Below are positions 49,611-57,796 of a DNA stretch of 64,000 bases, in pieces. The notes beneath the pieces are model-generated. The model worked only from the letters and a program-made list of their open reading frames with translations, searched no databases and was not told the origin of the DNA. How positions within the stretch are numbered: the first letter of the stretch is position 1; every line of letters starts with the position of its first letter. Both the position numbers and the translations under genes were made by a program. Origin of the DNA: Thalassotalea sp. HSM 43 (GTDB taxonomy: Bacteria; Pseudomonadota; Gammaproteobacteria; Enterobacterales; Alteromonadaceae); the NCBI RefSeq assembly GCF_004752005.1, contig NZ_CP038493.1:2814302-2878301 (forward strand). The letters run 5' to 3'.

Positions 49611-50168
49611 TTATTTTGGTGGGTACTGACTCAGAATTTTACTGACCACGCTATTCACTTCCACTTGACGTTGTTCCGGTGTCATATCAGGTTCGGCGGT
49701 GAACCCATCAAAGCCGCGCCAAATCATTTTGCCTTGATGATAAAAGTCGATAGTAATTTGCGTGTAGACATCATAACCACGATCGATTGGAATGGTGGTG
49801 CCGACGCCAACACCGGTGGACGAATTGCCGCCGTAATTGGTGCCGCCAAAGCCAATGCTAAACGATGACTTATTCTCTTTTTGCTCTTCGGTGGTGTAAA
49901 AACTGACTTGCAGATCGGCAGCATCATCGGTGGCATTTAACGATTTTTTACTCAGCTCGCTACTGATCGCTTGTTCAATGCGATCTTTACTTAAATCATC
50001 AAGTTCAGCAGCTTGTTCTTCTTTGGAGTCTACGAATTGATAAAAACTAAACTGACTGAAATTCGTCTCGGTATCGTAATCAACGTTCGATGGTGTTGAT
50101 TTACAACCGGTTAATAGCATCAAACCCACCAGCAGTGGACCCCAAAAATGTACAAAAACAGCTTTCAT
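49611..50168 (-). CDS. DUF4136 domain lipoprotein
   Basis: The 185-residue protein has a lipoprotein signal ending LLTGCKS. The mature part fits DUF4136: YDTETNFSQFSFYQFVD near the start, then a Gly/Ser-rich loop (GFGGTNYGGNSSTGVGVG) and TIDFYHQGKMIWRG. Proteins of this family are outer-membrane lipoproteins of unknown role. It has a good AAGGTGCTGTT ribosome site. Confidence 0.85.
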   Translation of the reverse strand: MKAVFVHFWGPLLVGLMLLTGCKSTPSNVDYDTETNFSQFSFYQFVDSKEEQAAELDDLSKDRIEQAISSELSKKSLNATDDAADLQVSFYTTEEQKENKSSFSIGFGGTNYGGNSSTGVGVGTTIPIDRGYDVYTQITIDFYHQGKMIWRGFDGFTAEPDMTPEQRQVEVNSVVSKILSQYPPK

Positions 50169-50236
50169 AACAGCACCTTATTATTTATCTTCAACATTAG
50201 GTATAGATAAATTATAGATGTCTTGCCATTTATAGA

Positions 50237-50269
50237 TAAAAAAACAGCGGCTAATGCCGCTGTTTTTTT
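50237..50269. terminator. Terminator of amidohydrolase copy B
   Basis: The arms AAAAAAACAGCGGC and GCCGCTGTTTTTTT enclose TAAT, 26 bases past the stop of the leftward amidohydrolase gene. Confidence 0.92.
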
Positions 50270-50294
50270 AAGGGAGTTATCCAGATTTATCAAT

Positions 50295-51749
50295 TTACTT
50301 TAGTTCGTCTCTGTAGATAACACCGTCCTTCATAACAATGTGAAGTGTGTCGATTTTCTTGTATTCAGGATCCGCGTCGAACCATTTGTCGTTACCACCA
50401 ATAACACTTAAGTCTTTCAGTGGGTTACCGTCGACAAGAATAAGGTCAGCGGCAGCGCCTACTTCAACCACACCGAGTTTACCTGATGCAGCGTATGGGT
50501 TACGTGGACCTGATAAAGCCATTAATTCACCAGCGGTTGAGGTCATTTGCTTCAATACTTCGAAGTTATCGCCGAACGCTTCACCACGCCACCAGATTTC
50601 GTAACGACGCGCACGTTCCGCGTCAGCAAAGGTACCAACGTAGTCCGATGCGAAGACAACTTTTACGTTGTTAGCAAGTAGTTGCTTACCGTAGTTACCG
50701 TATTTTTCACGAAGTACCTTGATTAGCGGCAGTTTGTCTTTTGGCATTAGCGGGTTTTTCGCTAGATCCGGTGACAGACCCCACATTTGCGGTACCACAT
50801 AGACACCTTCTTTAGAGATACGCTTCATGGTCTCTTCGTTCATGAAAAAGCCATGTTCGAATGATTTCACACCACAATCCATTAGACGGTTCATCGCACG
50901 GTCGTTAAATACATGGGCGCCGACGTAGGTATTCCAGTCTTTGGTGGTTTCAACGATGGCACAGGTTTCTTCTTTAGAAAACTGTACTGTATCGATTGGG
51001 TCATACTTTGATGAGCCACCGCCACCTGCCATGATCTTAATTTGTGTCGCACCGTTACGTAAGTTGGTGCGCGTTGCTTTTAATACTTCTGCTTGGCCAT
51101 CAGCTACCGCACCAATACCAAAGTGTTCGAAGTTTGATGCATCGTGTGCACTGGTCGGTGAGAAGCCGGCATCACCGCGGTCACGAAAATCACCGTGGCC
51201 AGAGGTTTGCGAAATAAAAGTGCCTGAAGGGAAAATCTTAGGGCCGATGATATGACCAGAGTTGATGTTACGCATCAGTCCGAATGCTGGGCCACCCATG
51301 TCACGCACTGTGGTGAAGCCATCCATAAGAAAACGTTCAGCGACAATCGACGCACGATAAGACATATCGGTTAAGTCCATATCACTTTCAACGTTACCAA
51401 AGTTGTTGTTGATCATGATGTGCGCATGACCATCAATAAGGCCTGGCATTAAGGTTTTACCTTGACCATCGATGATACGAGCATCGCCATTAACGGTGAT
51501 ATCGTCATCACTGATTTTGGTAATGGTGGTACCTTCAACTAAAACGTTAAGACCTTTGTAAAGCTTATTGTCAGTACCATTAAATACGTTAACGTTTTTA
51601 AATAAGGTGGTACTTGCTTCAACTTTAAAGTTTTGATCTACAGCAGGAGCACTGCCGCCAGCTGCGATTGCTGTAGGCACGATTGCTGCGGTTGATAAAC
51701 ATGCCGCAGAAACAAATGCTGCAACTTTAGTAAGGTTCTTCAATGTCAT
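50295..51749 (-). CDS. Secreted metal-dependent amidohydrolase, copy B
   Basis: This 484-residue enzyme is a close paralogue of the protein at 18401-19852, differing mainly in the signal peptide, near residues 195-215 and near 335-350. The same metal ligands are present (DGHAHIM, QIKIMAGGGG, GAHVFNDRA, SFEHGFF, FASDYVG). The ribosome site AGGAGCTAATC is stronger than that of copy A. Stretches of DNA over 100 bases are identical between the copies, including synonymous positions. It is divergent from a Crp/Fnr-type regulator gene, which may control it. Confidence 0.88.
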   Translation of the reverse strand: MTLKNLTKVAAFVSAACLSTAAIVPTAIAAGGSAPAVDQNFKVEASTTLFKNVNVFNGTDNKLYKGLNVLVEGTTITKISDDDITVNGDARIIDGQGKTLMPGLIDGHAHIMINNNFGNVESDMDLTDMSYRASIVAERFLMDGFTTVRDMGGPAFGLMRNINSGHIIGPKIFPSGTFISQTSGHGDFRDRGDAGFSPTSAHDASNFEHFGIGAVADGQAEVLKATRTNLRNGATQIKIMAGGGGSSKYDPIDTVQFSKEETCAIVETTKDWNTYVGAHVFNDRAMNRLMDCGVKSFEHGFFMNEETMKRISKEGVYVVPQMWGLSPDLAKNPLMPKDKLPLIKVLREKYGNYGKQLLANNVKVVFASDYVGTFADAERARRYEIWWRGEAFGDNFEVLKQMTSTAGELMALSGPRNPYAASGKLGVVEVGAAADLILVDGNPLKDLSVIGGNDKWFDADPEYKKIDTLHIVMKDGVIYRDELK

Positions 51750-51924
51750 GATTAGCTCCTAAATTAAGCTTAAAAACTTAGACGGAACAAAGTGTTTAAT
51801 TTGCGCCGTGTTTTGATGGAGCTATTATTGAAGAATATGAAGGCGAGTTTTGTCCTCTACAGGACACTTGTAAATGTTAATATGATGTTAGCTGTAATGG
51901 CTTGTGATCTTCTGTTAATACGGG

Positions 51925-51939
51925 TGTGATAGTATCACA
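51925..51939. promoter_or_regulatory. Palindromic operator upstream of the Crp/Fnr-type gene
   Basis: TGTGAT and ATCACA flank AGT, a perfect palindrome that resembles Crp/Fnr-family sites but is one base shorter than the E. coli Crp site. It ends 24 bases before the regulator's start and lies 176 bases from the divergent amidohydrolase, so autoregulation or control of both genes is possible. Confidence 0.5.
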
Positions 51940-51963
51940 TTAACTTTTGAGGGGAGGTAACCA

Positions 51964-52698
51964 TTGCCATTAACTAAGTTAAAAATTGTCGAATTAGAAC
52001 AAAAAATAGACTGGCCTTGTCAGTTATCTGAACAATTCAAGCGTGCATTCTTGTCGGCGGGCAGTATTCAGTCATTAAAGGCAGGCTATTATTTTCTCTC
52101 TACAGAAGACACCAAAGACGGCCTAAACTACCTTTTTACGGGCAGTTTAATTTTATCCATTCGTACCTCTGATTTTGATCATTTTACTTATAAGTTGTTA
52201 GGTAAAGACGACTTCCTCTATTACGGACAATTTTTTGATTATCGTTTGCAAGAGTCTATTGCCGCCGAAGTATTGCAAGATTGCCAGATGTTAAAACTAT
52301 CGGAGCAACACCTTATACGACTGAGTGAGCAACAACCGGAATTTTATAAATTCATGTTCTCATTGCTGAAGATGCGTACCTTACCATTACTGCAAAAAGG
52401 CTTACTTAATCAAAAGTTCTCAGTGGCGATAAAAGTCGCATACACCTTATTGGATTTAGCCAGTAAACAAACCACACCGGCTGGCACTATGATCATGCTT
52501 GAGATCACCCAACAACAATTAGCAAACCTATCTGATGTTACTCGGCAACGAGTAAATGCGGTTTTAAAGGATTTTGAAAAACAACAGTATATTGAATTGG
52601 TGCGAGGTAAGATTTACATCAAAAACATTGCTGCGATTAATCAATTGTTGGTCAATGAAAACCTCACTTTCTATAAACCTAAGTTGGACGACGCCTAG
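51964..52698 (+). CDS. Crp/Fnr family transcriptional regulator
   Basis: The 244-residue protein has an N-terminal cyclic-nucleotide-binding-like barrel (LKAGYYFLSTEDTKDGLNYLFTGSL) and a C-terminal winged helix (EITQQQLANLSDVTRQRVNAVLKDFEKQQYI). The barrel lacks an obvious cAMP-binding signature and the N-terminus lacks the Fnr cysteines, so the signal is unknown. The recognition helix (VTRQRVNAVL) differs from Crp (SRETVGRIL). Start is TTG at 51964 with an excellent GGGGAGG six bases upstream. It overlaps the converging MaoC-like gene by four bases. Confidence 0.85.
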   Translation: MPLTKLKIVELEQKIDWPCQLSEQFKRAFLSAGSIQSLKAGYYFLSTEDTKDGLNYLFTGSLILSIRTSDFDHFTYKLLGKDDFLYYGQFFDYRLQESIAAEVLQDCQMLKLSEQHLIRLSEQQPEFYKFMFSLLKMRTLPLLQKGLLNQKFSVAIKVAYTLLDLASKQTTPAGTMIMLEITQQQLANLSDVTRQRVNAVLKDFEKQQYIELVRGKIYIKNIAAINQLLVNENLTFYKPKLDDA

Positions 52699-53474
52699 CT
52701 GCTGCTAAACAGCTTTAGGTTTAAGTGCAAATCATCACAGCCAGAGAATACCTGATATTGCTCATCAACTTTGGCAAAGCCAATATCGGTAGGTAATAAG
52801 CATGGCTTCTTAAATTCAAATTTAACCCGATTGTTATCAACATCATGGTTAATAAGCAATAAATGCGCAAAATACATACCGTGCATAATGGTCCCTGGCA
52901 GACCAAATAGCTTCGCCAAATGTTTACTGATGTGGATCGGGTTATAGTCGTAACTTATCTTGGCGTAACTACGTGCTAAGTCAGCGTTTATATGCATACT
53001 CGTTGGCTCGTTAAAACTTTGCATGTTTTTACTGGCCGCTTTGTTATCCATGGTTTTGAGCTTTTTCAGCATGCTGTTGGTATTGATCACGCATAGCTGC
53101 TCGTCTTGATAAAACTTAGATTCTACCTGTATTAACTTGCCCAAAGGATGTCGACGGTTTTGCTTCACTTTGATGTCTACTTTAAATGGGCGTCGATAAT
53201 CTATGGGCTTGGATTGGCGAAAATCTGCGGTTAGGTGAATAAGCCCTATCGGTGAGAAGGCAAAATGTTTGTGACCGAGTGCCTTCATCATCGGCTTAAA
53301 GCCCGCGATAAAGGCATAACTTACAGGCAAGGTTTGTTGCTCTTCGAGGCTGTAAAAGCGGCGAAACGCGCTTAAATGTTTGTCTTTTATGCCGTTAACG
53401 TCATAGTCGACAGTGAATTCATTAAAGAATACTTTGCGACGTCGTTTTGTTAACAGTTTTAGATAATGGTACAT
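52695..53474 (-). CDS. MaoC-like hotdog dehydratase/hydratase
   Basis: The 259-residue protein has a C-terminal MaoC domain: ISYDYNPIHISKHLAKLFG with the Asp/His pair of (R)-hydratases and GTIMHGMYFAHLLL. The N-terminal half forms a second, degenerate hotdog repeat. Enzymes of this kind hydrate enoyl-CoA or enoyl-ACP in lipid metabolism. The substrate is unknown. AAGGCTGGGT lies before the ATG. It marks the last clearly core gene before the accessory region. Confidence 0.85.
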   Translation of the reverse strand: MYHYLKLLTKRRRKVFFNEFTVDYDVNGIKDKHLSAFRRFYSLEEQQTLPVSYAFIAGFKPMMKALGHKHFAFSPIGLIHLTADFRQSKPIDYRRPFKVDIKVKQNRRHPLGKLIQVESKFYQDEQLCVINTNSMLKKLKTMDNKAASKNMQSFNEPTSMHINADLARSYAKISYDYNPIHISKHLAKLFGLPGTIMHGMYFAHLLLINHDVDNNRVKFEFKKPCLLPTDIGFAKVDEQYQVFSGCDDLHLNLKLFSSS

Positions 53475-53970
53475 ACCCAGCCTTTAATAACGCAGTTAGT
53501 AATTGTTTTTATTGGAAAATTAAGTCAAACAATAGATTTTGTCGTTATTGTAAGTGATAGATAAATAATAGTCACAGATTTATCATTACTAAAGTTACTT
53601 GCCATGTCATTTGTCTGTCAGTATGATTACACTGTTTATACATACAGTTAGTGGTGCCGAGTTAACATCTTATGCGCAAGATAATTGTTATCGTTATAGG
53701 TTGTATAACTTCCATTGGCTCAAGCTATTCAGAGCCACATCGACTGACATCGATCCACTTAGCGCGCTAGCGCCACCAACATCGGCAATTTTATTCTCAT
53801 ATCTGGCAGTCAAAAATGTAATATGTGCATTGTTTACCCGTTGCATTTTCAATTTTCTGGCCCACTCACACTCTCAATTCTTTTATTAAATATACCTAAT
53901 AGATACCCGTAAGGTACTGGATTTTTAACTGGTACATATACCACATATACCCTCTATTAGGAGAAACAAA
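53475..53970. other. Gene-free junction between core genome and accessory module
   Basis: About 500 bases hold no gene I trust. A rightward frame at 53599-53889 has no ribosome site and unusual composition. The stretch contains a LexA-type box at 53632. Close to the next gene it has the directly repeated CATATACC (53936-53953 region) and GGTAC twice, possible operator elements. No tRNA or direct repeat that could be an attachment site is visible. Confidence 0.55.
53632..53647. promoter_or_regulatory. LexA-type SOS box
   Basis: CTGTTTATACATACAG fits the gammaproteobacterial LexA consensus CTGT-N8-ACAG with an AT-rich centre, and the palindrome extends one base on each side. It lies 323 bases before the first gene of the accessory module. 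That distance is long for direct control unless the transcript has a long leader or an unrecognised small gene lies between. Confidence 0.65.
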
Positions 53971-54294
53971 ATGAGACAGATGAGATTTAACACCGTAGCC
54001 ACCGCTGTGGCGGTGACAATGCTAGTGCACCGCCTATCTTTCGATGAATTTGCCGAAGTCATTAACACTTCATCGAAGAAAGACAATATCAATCTACTAT
54101 TTAGTTCCAGCGGCTACGTATGTCAGCGCATGCCAAATGGACTCACTTCTGAGATTTACAGACCGTCTGCTGCCTTTATGCTTCAGGTGAGAAAAGCATA
54201 CGAAGAGAGCAACTGCGTCGGCCTATTGACGTATAAACGCGTTATGACAGATTTAACGGCTGATACCACCAAGCAGGAGCAGGGCAATGACTAA
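53971..54294 (+). CDS. Unrecognised 107-aa protein, first gene of the accessory module
   Basis: The frame starts MRQMRFNTVATAVAV behind AGGAGAAAC. The protein has a short hydrophobic stretch near residues 8-20, two cysteines and a Lys/Gln-rich end. No family is recognised. It overlaps the next gene by eight bases, implying coupled translation. The AGGAGA ribosome site resembles those of the other genes in this module. Confidence 0.7.
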   Translation: MRQMRFNTVATAVAVTMLVHRLSFDEFAEVINTSSKKDNINLLFSSSGYVCQRMPNGLTSEIYRPSAAFMLQVRKAYEESNCVGLLTYKRVMTDLTADTTKQEQGND

Positions 54295-55231
54295 ATTAAA
54301 TTTAGACCCACTCTCAAGCCAAACTGACCTGTACGGAGACCCTATTCCGAGTGCCGAGGCCATCTTTAACTCATTTGCCGTTAATAGTGATGAGCTAAAC
54401 TATCTCAACGTCGGTTGCTTGTATCTGCATTACGATTCAGTTTTTGACGAATATTACTTAGGTGCCAACAATGCAGTCTCAAACCCTGAACGAGCAACGG
54501 ATGTTGAAGCTAAAGGACGTACTGACGCTTACTACGATCCTAGACGTAAATGGGCTGTGGTAGGCGTGATCAAAGGTCTCAATCACTATGAGACACCTGA
54601 CGATCCAGTGACGGTTTATCATTTAGAGCACCAGTGCCATAAGTTAATGCGTCGCTACGGGCATAAGCTGATTAATAGAGTTCCAGTGAATGGCTCTACC
54701 CAAGCCAAAGCGCCTTGGAACCATGGTATGTGTAAGCAACGTCACCAACTGATGCAATATTATTTAGCTCCAACGTTGTGGAATATTTACAATGAGACGG
54801 AAATCAGACATGGACGCCATGAAGAAATATCAGACGGTTCTAATCCAAATAATTTAAAGCGTGTAAATACTATGGCCAACGATGAGTCATCATCTTGTCA
54901 TCAACTGAACTGGGTAACCAACTGGTTTCTATCCGCAATGGGTGAACCTGGCAAAGTTAGCTCTAACGGTAACGGTCTCAGCTCTTGGTTCAACCGCCAT
55001 ACCGATTCCACACCTTGGTTCACCGACGTTCTAATGTCAAATCATAGCGCAACGGATTGGGCCAAGAAGTTGGATTACAGGTTACCGTCACCAGATGAGG
55101 TTCAACTACTCGTTGAGTTTTTCAATCTGTACGTTGCGATAGGCGATGGCGACTTTGAATATCTAGCCGAGCCAATGATCAAGCTACGTCACAATCCACC
55201 GACGAACCAGTTAATGGAATTCCTAGGTTAA
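54287..55231 (+). CDS. Unrecognised 314-aa protein of the accessory module
   Basis: This is a soluble protein rich in His, Tyr, Trp and Asn with no signal peptide. A central stretch VYHLEHQCHKLMRRYGHKLINR is rich in His and Cys and could bind metal. WNHGMCKQRHQLMQYYL follows. I cannot assign a family. It ends 221 bases before the next gene. That gap, full of short AT-rich runs, may contain a second promoter. Confidence 0.75.
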   Translation: MTKLNLDPLSSQTDLYGDPIPSAEAIFNSFAVNSDELNYLNVGCLYLHYDSVFDEYYLGANNAVSNPERATDVEAKGRTDAYYDPRRKWAVVGVIKGLNHYETPDDPVTVYHLEHQCHKLMRRYGHKLINRVPVNGSTQAKAPWNHGMCKQRHQLMQYYLAPTLWNIYNETEIRHGRHEEISDGSNPNNLKRVNTMANDESSSCHQLNWVTNWFLSAMGEPGKVSSNGNGLSSWFNRHTDSTPWFTDVLMSNHSATDWAKKLDYRLPSPDEVQLLVEFFNLYVAIGDGDFEYLAEPMIKLRHNPPTNQLMEFLG

Positions 55232-55452
55232 CCTCTGATACACAGAAAAACGTACTTATATAACCATATCTAAGCCATTTCTATTAAACCTGATACTCGT
55301 CAGGAACCAGCAATAGCATCCACAAGCACATCATTAAATAAATTTTACTTGAACCAGTTATAGCACCGCCTAGGCAGTTGGGATTAGTGCGCCCAAAAAT
55401 TTCGAGACGGCTCTAGGCACTTTAATTCACAAATTCAACAGGAGACAACATC

Positions 55453-56781
55453 ATGTCCCAAATAAAACCTCAACTCCAGCTTCCAGTCAGTTGGGATGAA
55501 TTACCGTACCCAAGTGGAACTCCCTATGACAGATTCATTGATAATCTAGGAGACTATGGCATATCCGCAGCTGATGGAGATTTGCTTGCAGTCGCTCAAC
55601 GCTCTGGCTATGTAGATTATAGAGATTACTTGCCGATCTATTTTCACAACGGCACTAGTTATGAGTTTGAAGGCTTGCTCGACTACAGCGCCGAAGGCTA
55701 CGACGGATCGCCATCGCACATTGACATATCAGGTAATTACATTGCTGTTTCAATGCATACCGCCACCGAATCGACGTACGAGGATGGTGTGGTTCTAGTA
55801 TATCGTCGAGTATCAGCAGCAAACTATATGCTCGAAGCAAAATTACATAATAGACACCCAGCTGGAACTACGTATCCATATCACTTCGGTGATTTGGTTG
55901 TAATTATCGGCGATAGCCTTTTTATCACTTATGACCCGTATAATAACGACACCGACCAGTTGATTTATCACTATGAACGAGACGGAGCAGGCGTATGGAA
56001 TAGAGCTAACGACTTAACTGTATCAAATATCCACGGCAACGATGGATTTGCTACCAAGCTTATGAAATCTCCAAAAGGCGAATTACTGTTCACTGCCGAC
56101 GTTGACGGTAGCACTGCCGATACATTGTTTGTTTTTGCCAACGACGGAGCAGGTACATGGTCTCAAAAGCAAAAAATAGACATTAATTTTAGTAGCGTTA
56201 GCCAGTGTATTTTCGACGATGCTACAGATTCATTCGTTATCCTGTCCTCAGACGATTTGGAAGAGTGGTCCTTTAACGGTGCTGAATATGAACTGACGCG
56301 AGTTAACTCTAACGCGCTAGACCCATACTCTGTTACATCGTCTAATACTCAATGGCACTCTGCTTATCATAACGGATATATTTTTGTTAGAACTACTGTT
56401 GCCACAACCGACACGGCAAACTCAATTCTAGTATTAGGCCGTAACCTCGATACGGGTGACTTTGAGGCTGTTGGTGAGATATATAACCCACGTGGATATG
56501 TATCACCGACTCAGTTTGGGTATCTGTTATCTACTCCGCATGAGCTTTTAGCTTTTGACGCTTACGACGACACATATAGTACGTCGCAAACGGGTCTAAT
56601 CAGAAGTCTGAAGCCTGACGCTGGTGGTGCCTTTGCAAATCTAACGTACAAAGTTAATGACGTCACATATGCAATTCCTACTGATATTCAAACATATCAA
56701 TCAGGTGCTTTAATTCCTGCGCAAAAGGCATTTGTCAAAGACGCTAATGGTACTTACATCAACATTTGGGAGCGTAGCTAA
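55453..56781 (+). CDS. Beta-rich, propeller-like protein with tail-fibre-like C-terminus
   Basis: The 442-residue product has repeated units of the form DGDLLAVAQRSG, SGNYIAVSMHTA, IGDSLFITYDPY and GELLFTADVDG, each about 50 residues apart, typical of FG-GAP or beta-propeller blades. The end KAFVKDANGTYINIWERS resembles the C-terminal segment of phage tail-fibre or spike subunits. No signal peptide is present. The ribosome site AACAGGAGACA is shared with the gene at 57596. A receptor-binding or virion surface role is inferred, not shown. Confidence 0.7.
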   Translation: MSQIKPQLQLPVSWDELPYPSGTPYDRFIDNLGDYGISAADGDLLAVAQRSGYVDYRDYLPIYFHNGTSYEFEGLLDYSAEGYDGSPSHIDISGNYIAVSMHTATESTYEDGVVLVYRRVSAANYMLEAKLHNRHPAGTTYPYHFGDLVVIIGDSLFITYDPYNNDTDQLIYHYERDGAGVWNRANDLTVSNIHGNDGFATKLMKSPKGELLFTADVDGSTADTLFVFANDGAGTWSQKQKIDINFSSVSQCIFDDATDSFVILSSDDLEEWSFNGAEYELTRVNSNALDPYSVTSSNTQWHSAYHNGYIFVRTTVATTDTANSILVLGRNLDTGDFEAVGEIYNPRGYVSPTQFGYLLSTPHELLAFDAYDDTYSTSQTGLIRSLKPDAGGAFANLTYKVNDVTYAIPTDIQTYQSGALIPAQKAFVKDANGTYINIWERS

Positions 56782-57482
56782 TGATTAACCGCAATATCCA
56801 ACGTTCAACTAAAAAGGTAGCACTTGACTACGTGGCCATGATTTCCAAGTTTGAGCAATCAATTCCGCAGACGTTTGAAGCGTTAGAGTCAGCAAAAATT
56901 ATGTTTTATCCTAATTGCTATTCTAGCGTTCAATCGATCTCTGACGGCTTAGCCGAATTAAGAAATACTTGGATTGCTGAAAGATTCTCTAACCCTGATA
57001 TTCCTGATGCAGATGAAATTGAAACGCTAATAAACGTGCTCATCACTCAAGCTAACACTTTAATCCAATTTAGCTTGGTCGATGATACTTTACTGCCGAC
57101 ACTTTGTATTCAACCAGTCGAAAGCAGAGGTACTGACAACTCAATTTCTGCCGACGGTGGAGTCGTAGTACTCAGCAATGGTGTCGAAGCTTCAAGTATA
57201 TCACTCGTCACTGGTTTTATTGGTGGTGCAGTACCCGACGTCGGGCGAATGGCTGATGGTGATATAGCTTCCGTTATTGACGCACCAGTTGGTTCCATTC
57301 GTACATTACCAGAGCATCATTACTCAGTTGGTCTAGATGTGCCTGATGCAGTCATTTCTCAAGTCGTAGTATCAGGTCTAGATCGAGCTTTTAAAGTTAC
57401 ATCGCCTGAGTACGTCGTGAGCAGTACAGACCCAGTAGATTCAGACGGCAAGCCAGCTGGCACAATTGTTTTCGTGACGTAG
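56781..57482 (+). CDS. Unrecognised 233-aa protein, possibly structural
   Basis: The gene begins at the last base of the preceding stop codon, so the two are translationally coupled. The first ~100 residues are helical (KVALDYVAMISKFEQSIPQTFEALESAK). The rest is beta-rich and poor in Lys (GGVVVLSNGVEASSISLVTGFIGGAVPDVG). Such a helix-then-beta layout occurs in phage baseplate and fibre adaptor proteins, but no family is recognised. Confidence 0.68.
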   Translation: MINRNIQRSTKKVALDYVAMISKFEQSIPQTFEALESAKIMFYPNCYSSVQSISDGLAELRNTWIAERFSNPDIPDADEIETLINVLITQANTLIQFSLVDDTLLPTLCIQPVESRGTDNSISADGGVVVLSNGVEASSISLVTGFIGGAVPDVGRMADGDIASVIDAPVGSIRTLPEHHYSVGLDVPDAVISQVVVSGLDRAFKVTSPEYVVSSTDPVDSDGKPAGTIVFVT

Positions 57483-57595
57483 CTGAACCCTGATTAGCTA
57501 CAACTAACTACAACTTTAACTTACCTACCTTGACCTTGTGCAGAATTTACCTGTACGAGGTTTTGTTGTTCAAAAATCAAACAGGAGACATACCT

Positions 57596-57796
57596 ATGTC
57601 AGGCAAAGATAAAAGACCAAAAGTATCACTTCAACCAGCTCAAGCGACATCGATAGGCAACGCGTTGCCAGAATTAGCAGATATGACTCTGTCGCAAATT
57701 CAGTACCACATTAATCAATATTTCCTCGACACGGTTACAGCCGATAAGGACTCATTAAATGAATTTATCAAACGCACCAAAGCCACAGCAAAGTAA
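57596..57796 (+). CDS. Small unrecognised protein (66 aa)
   Basis: ATG 57596 is chosen because AACAGGAGACA lies directly upstream; the longer frame to 57530 has no such site. The product starts SGKDKRPKVSLQPAQA and is helical in its second half (LSQIQYHINQYFLDTV). It overlaps the polymerase-like gene by 38 bases in another frame, an arrangement typical of compact mobile elements. Confidence 0.68.
   Translation: MSGKDKRPKVSLQPAQATSIGNALPELADMTLSQIQYHINQYFLDTVTADKDSLNEFIKRTKATAK

Noticed and set aside
51925-51939. Considered as a classical cAMP-Crp site
   Set aside because: TGTGA and TCACA are separated by five bases, one fewer than in Crp sites, so it was kept only as a generic palindrome.
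53599-53889. A 96-codon rightward frame spanning the LexA-type box
   Set aside because: It has no ribosome site, an odd composition with many Cys, Phe and Ser, and the box lies inside it, so it is probably chance.
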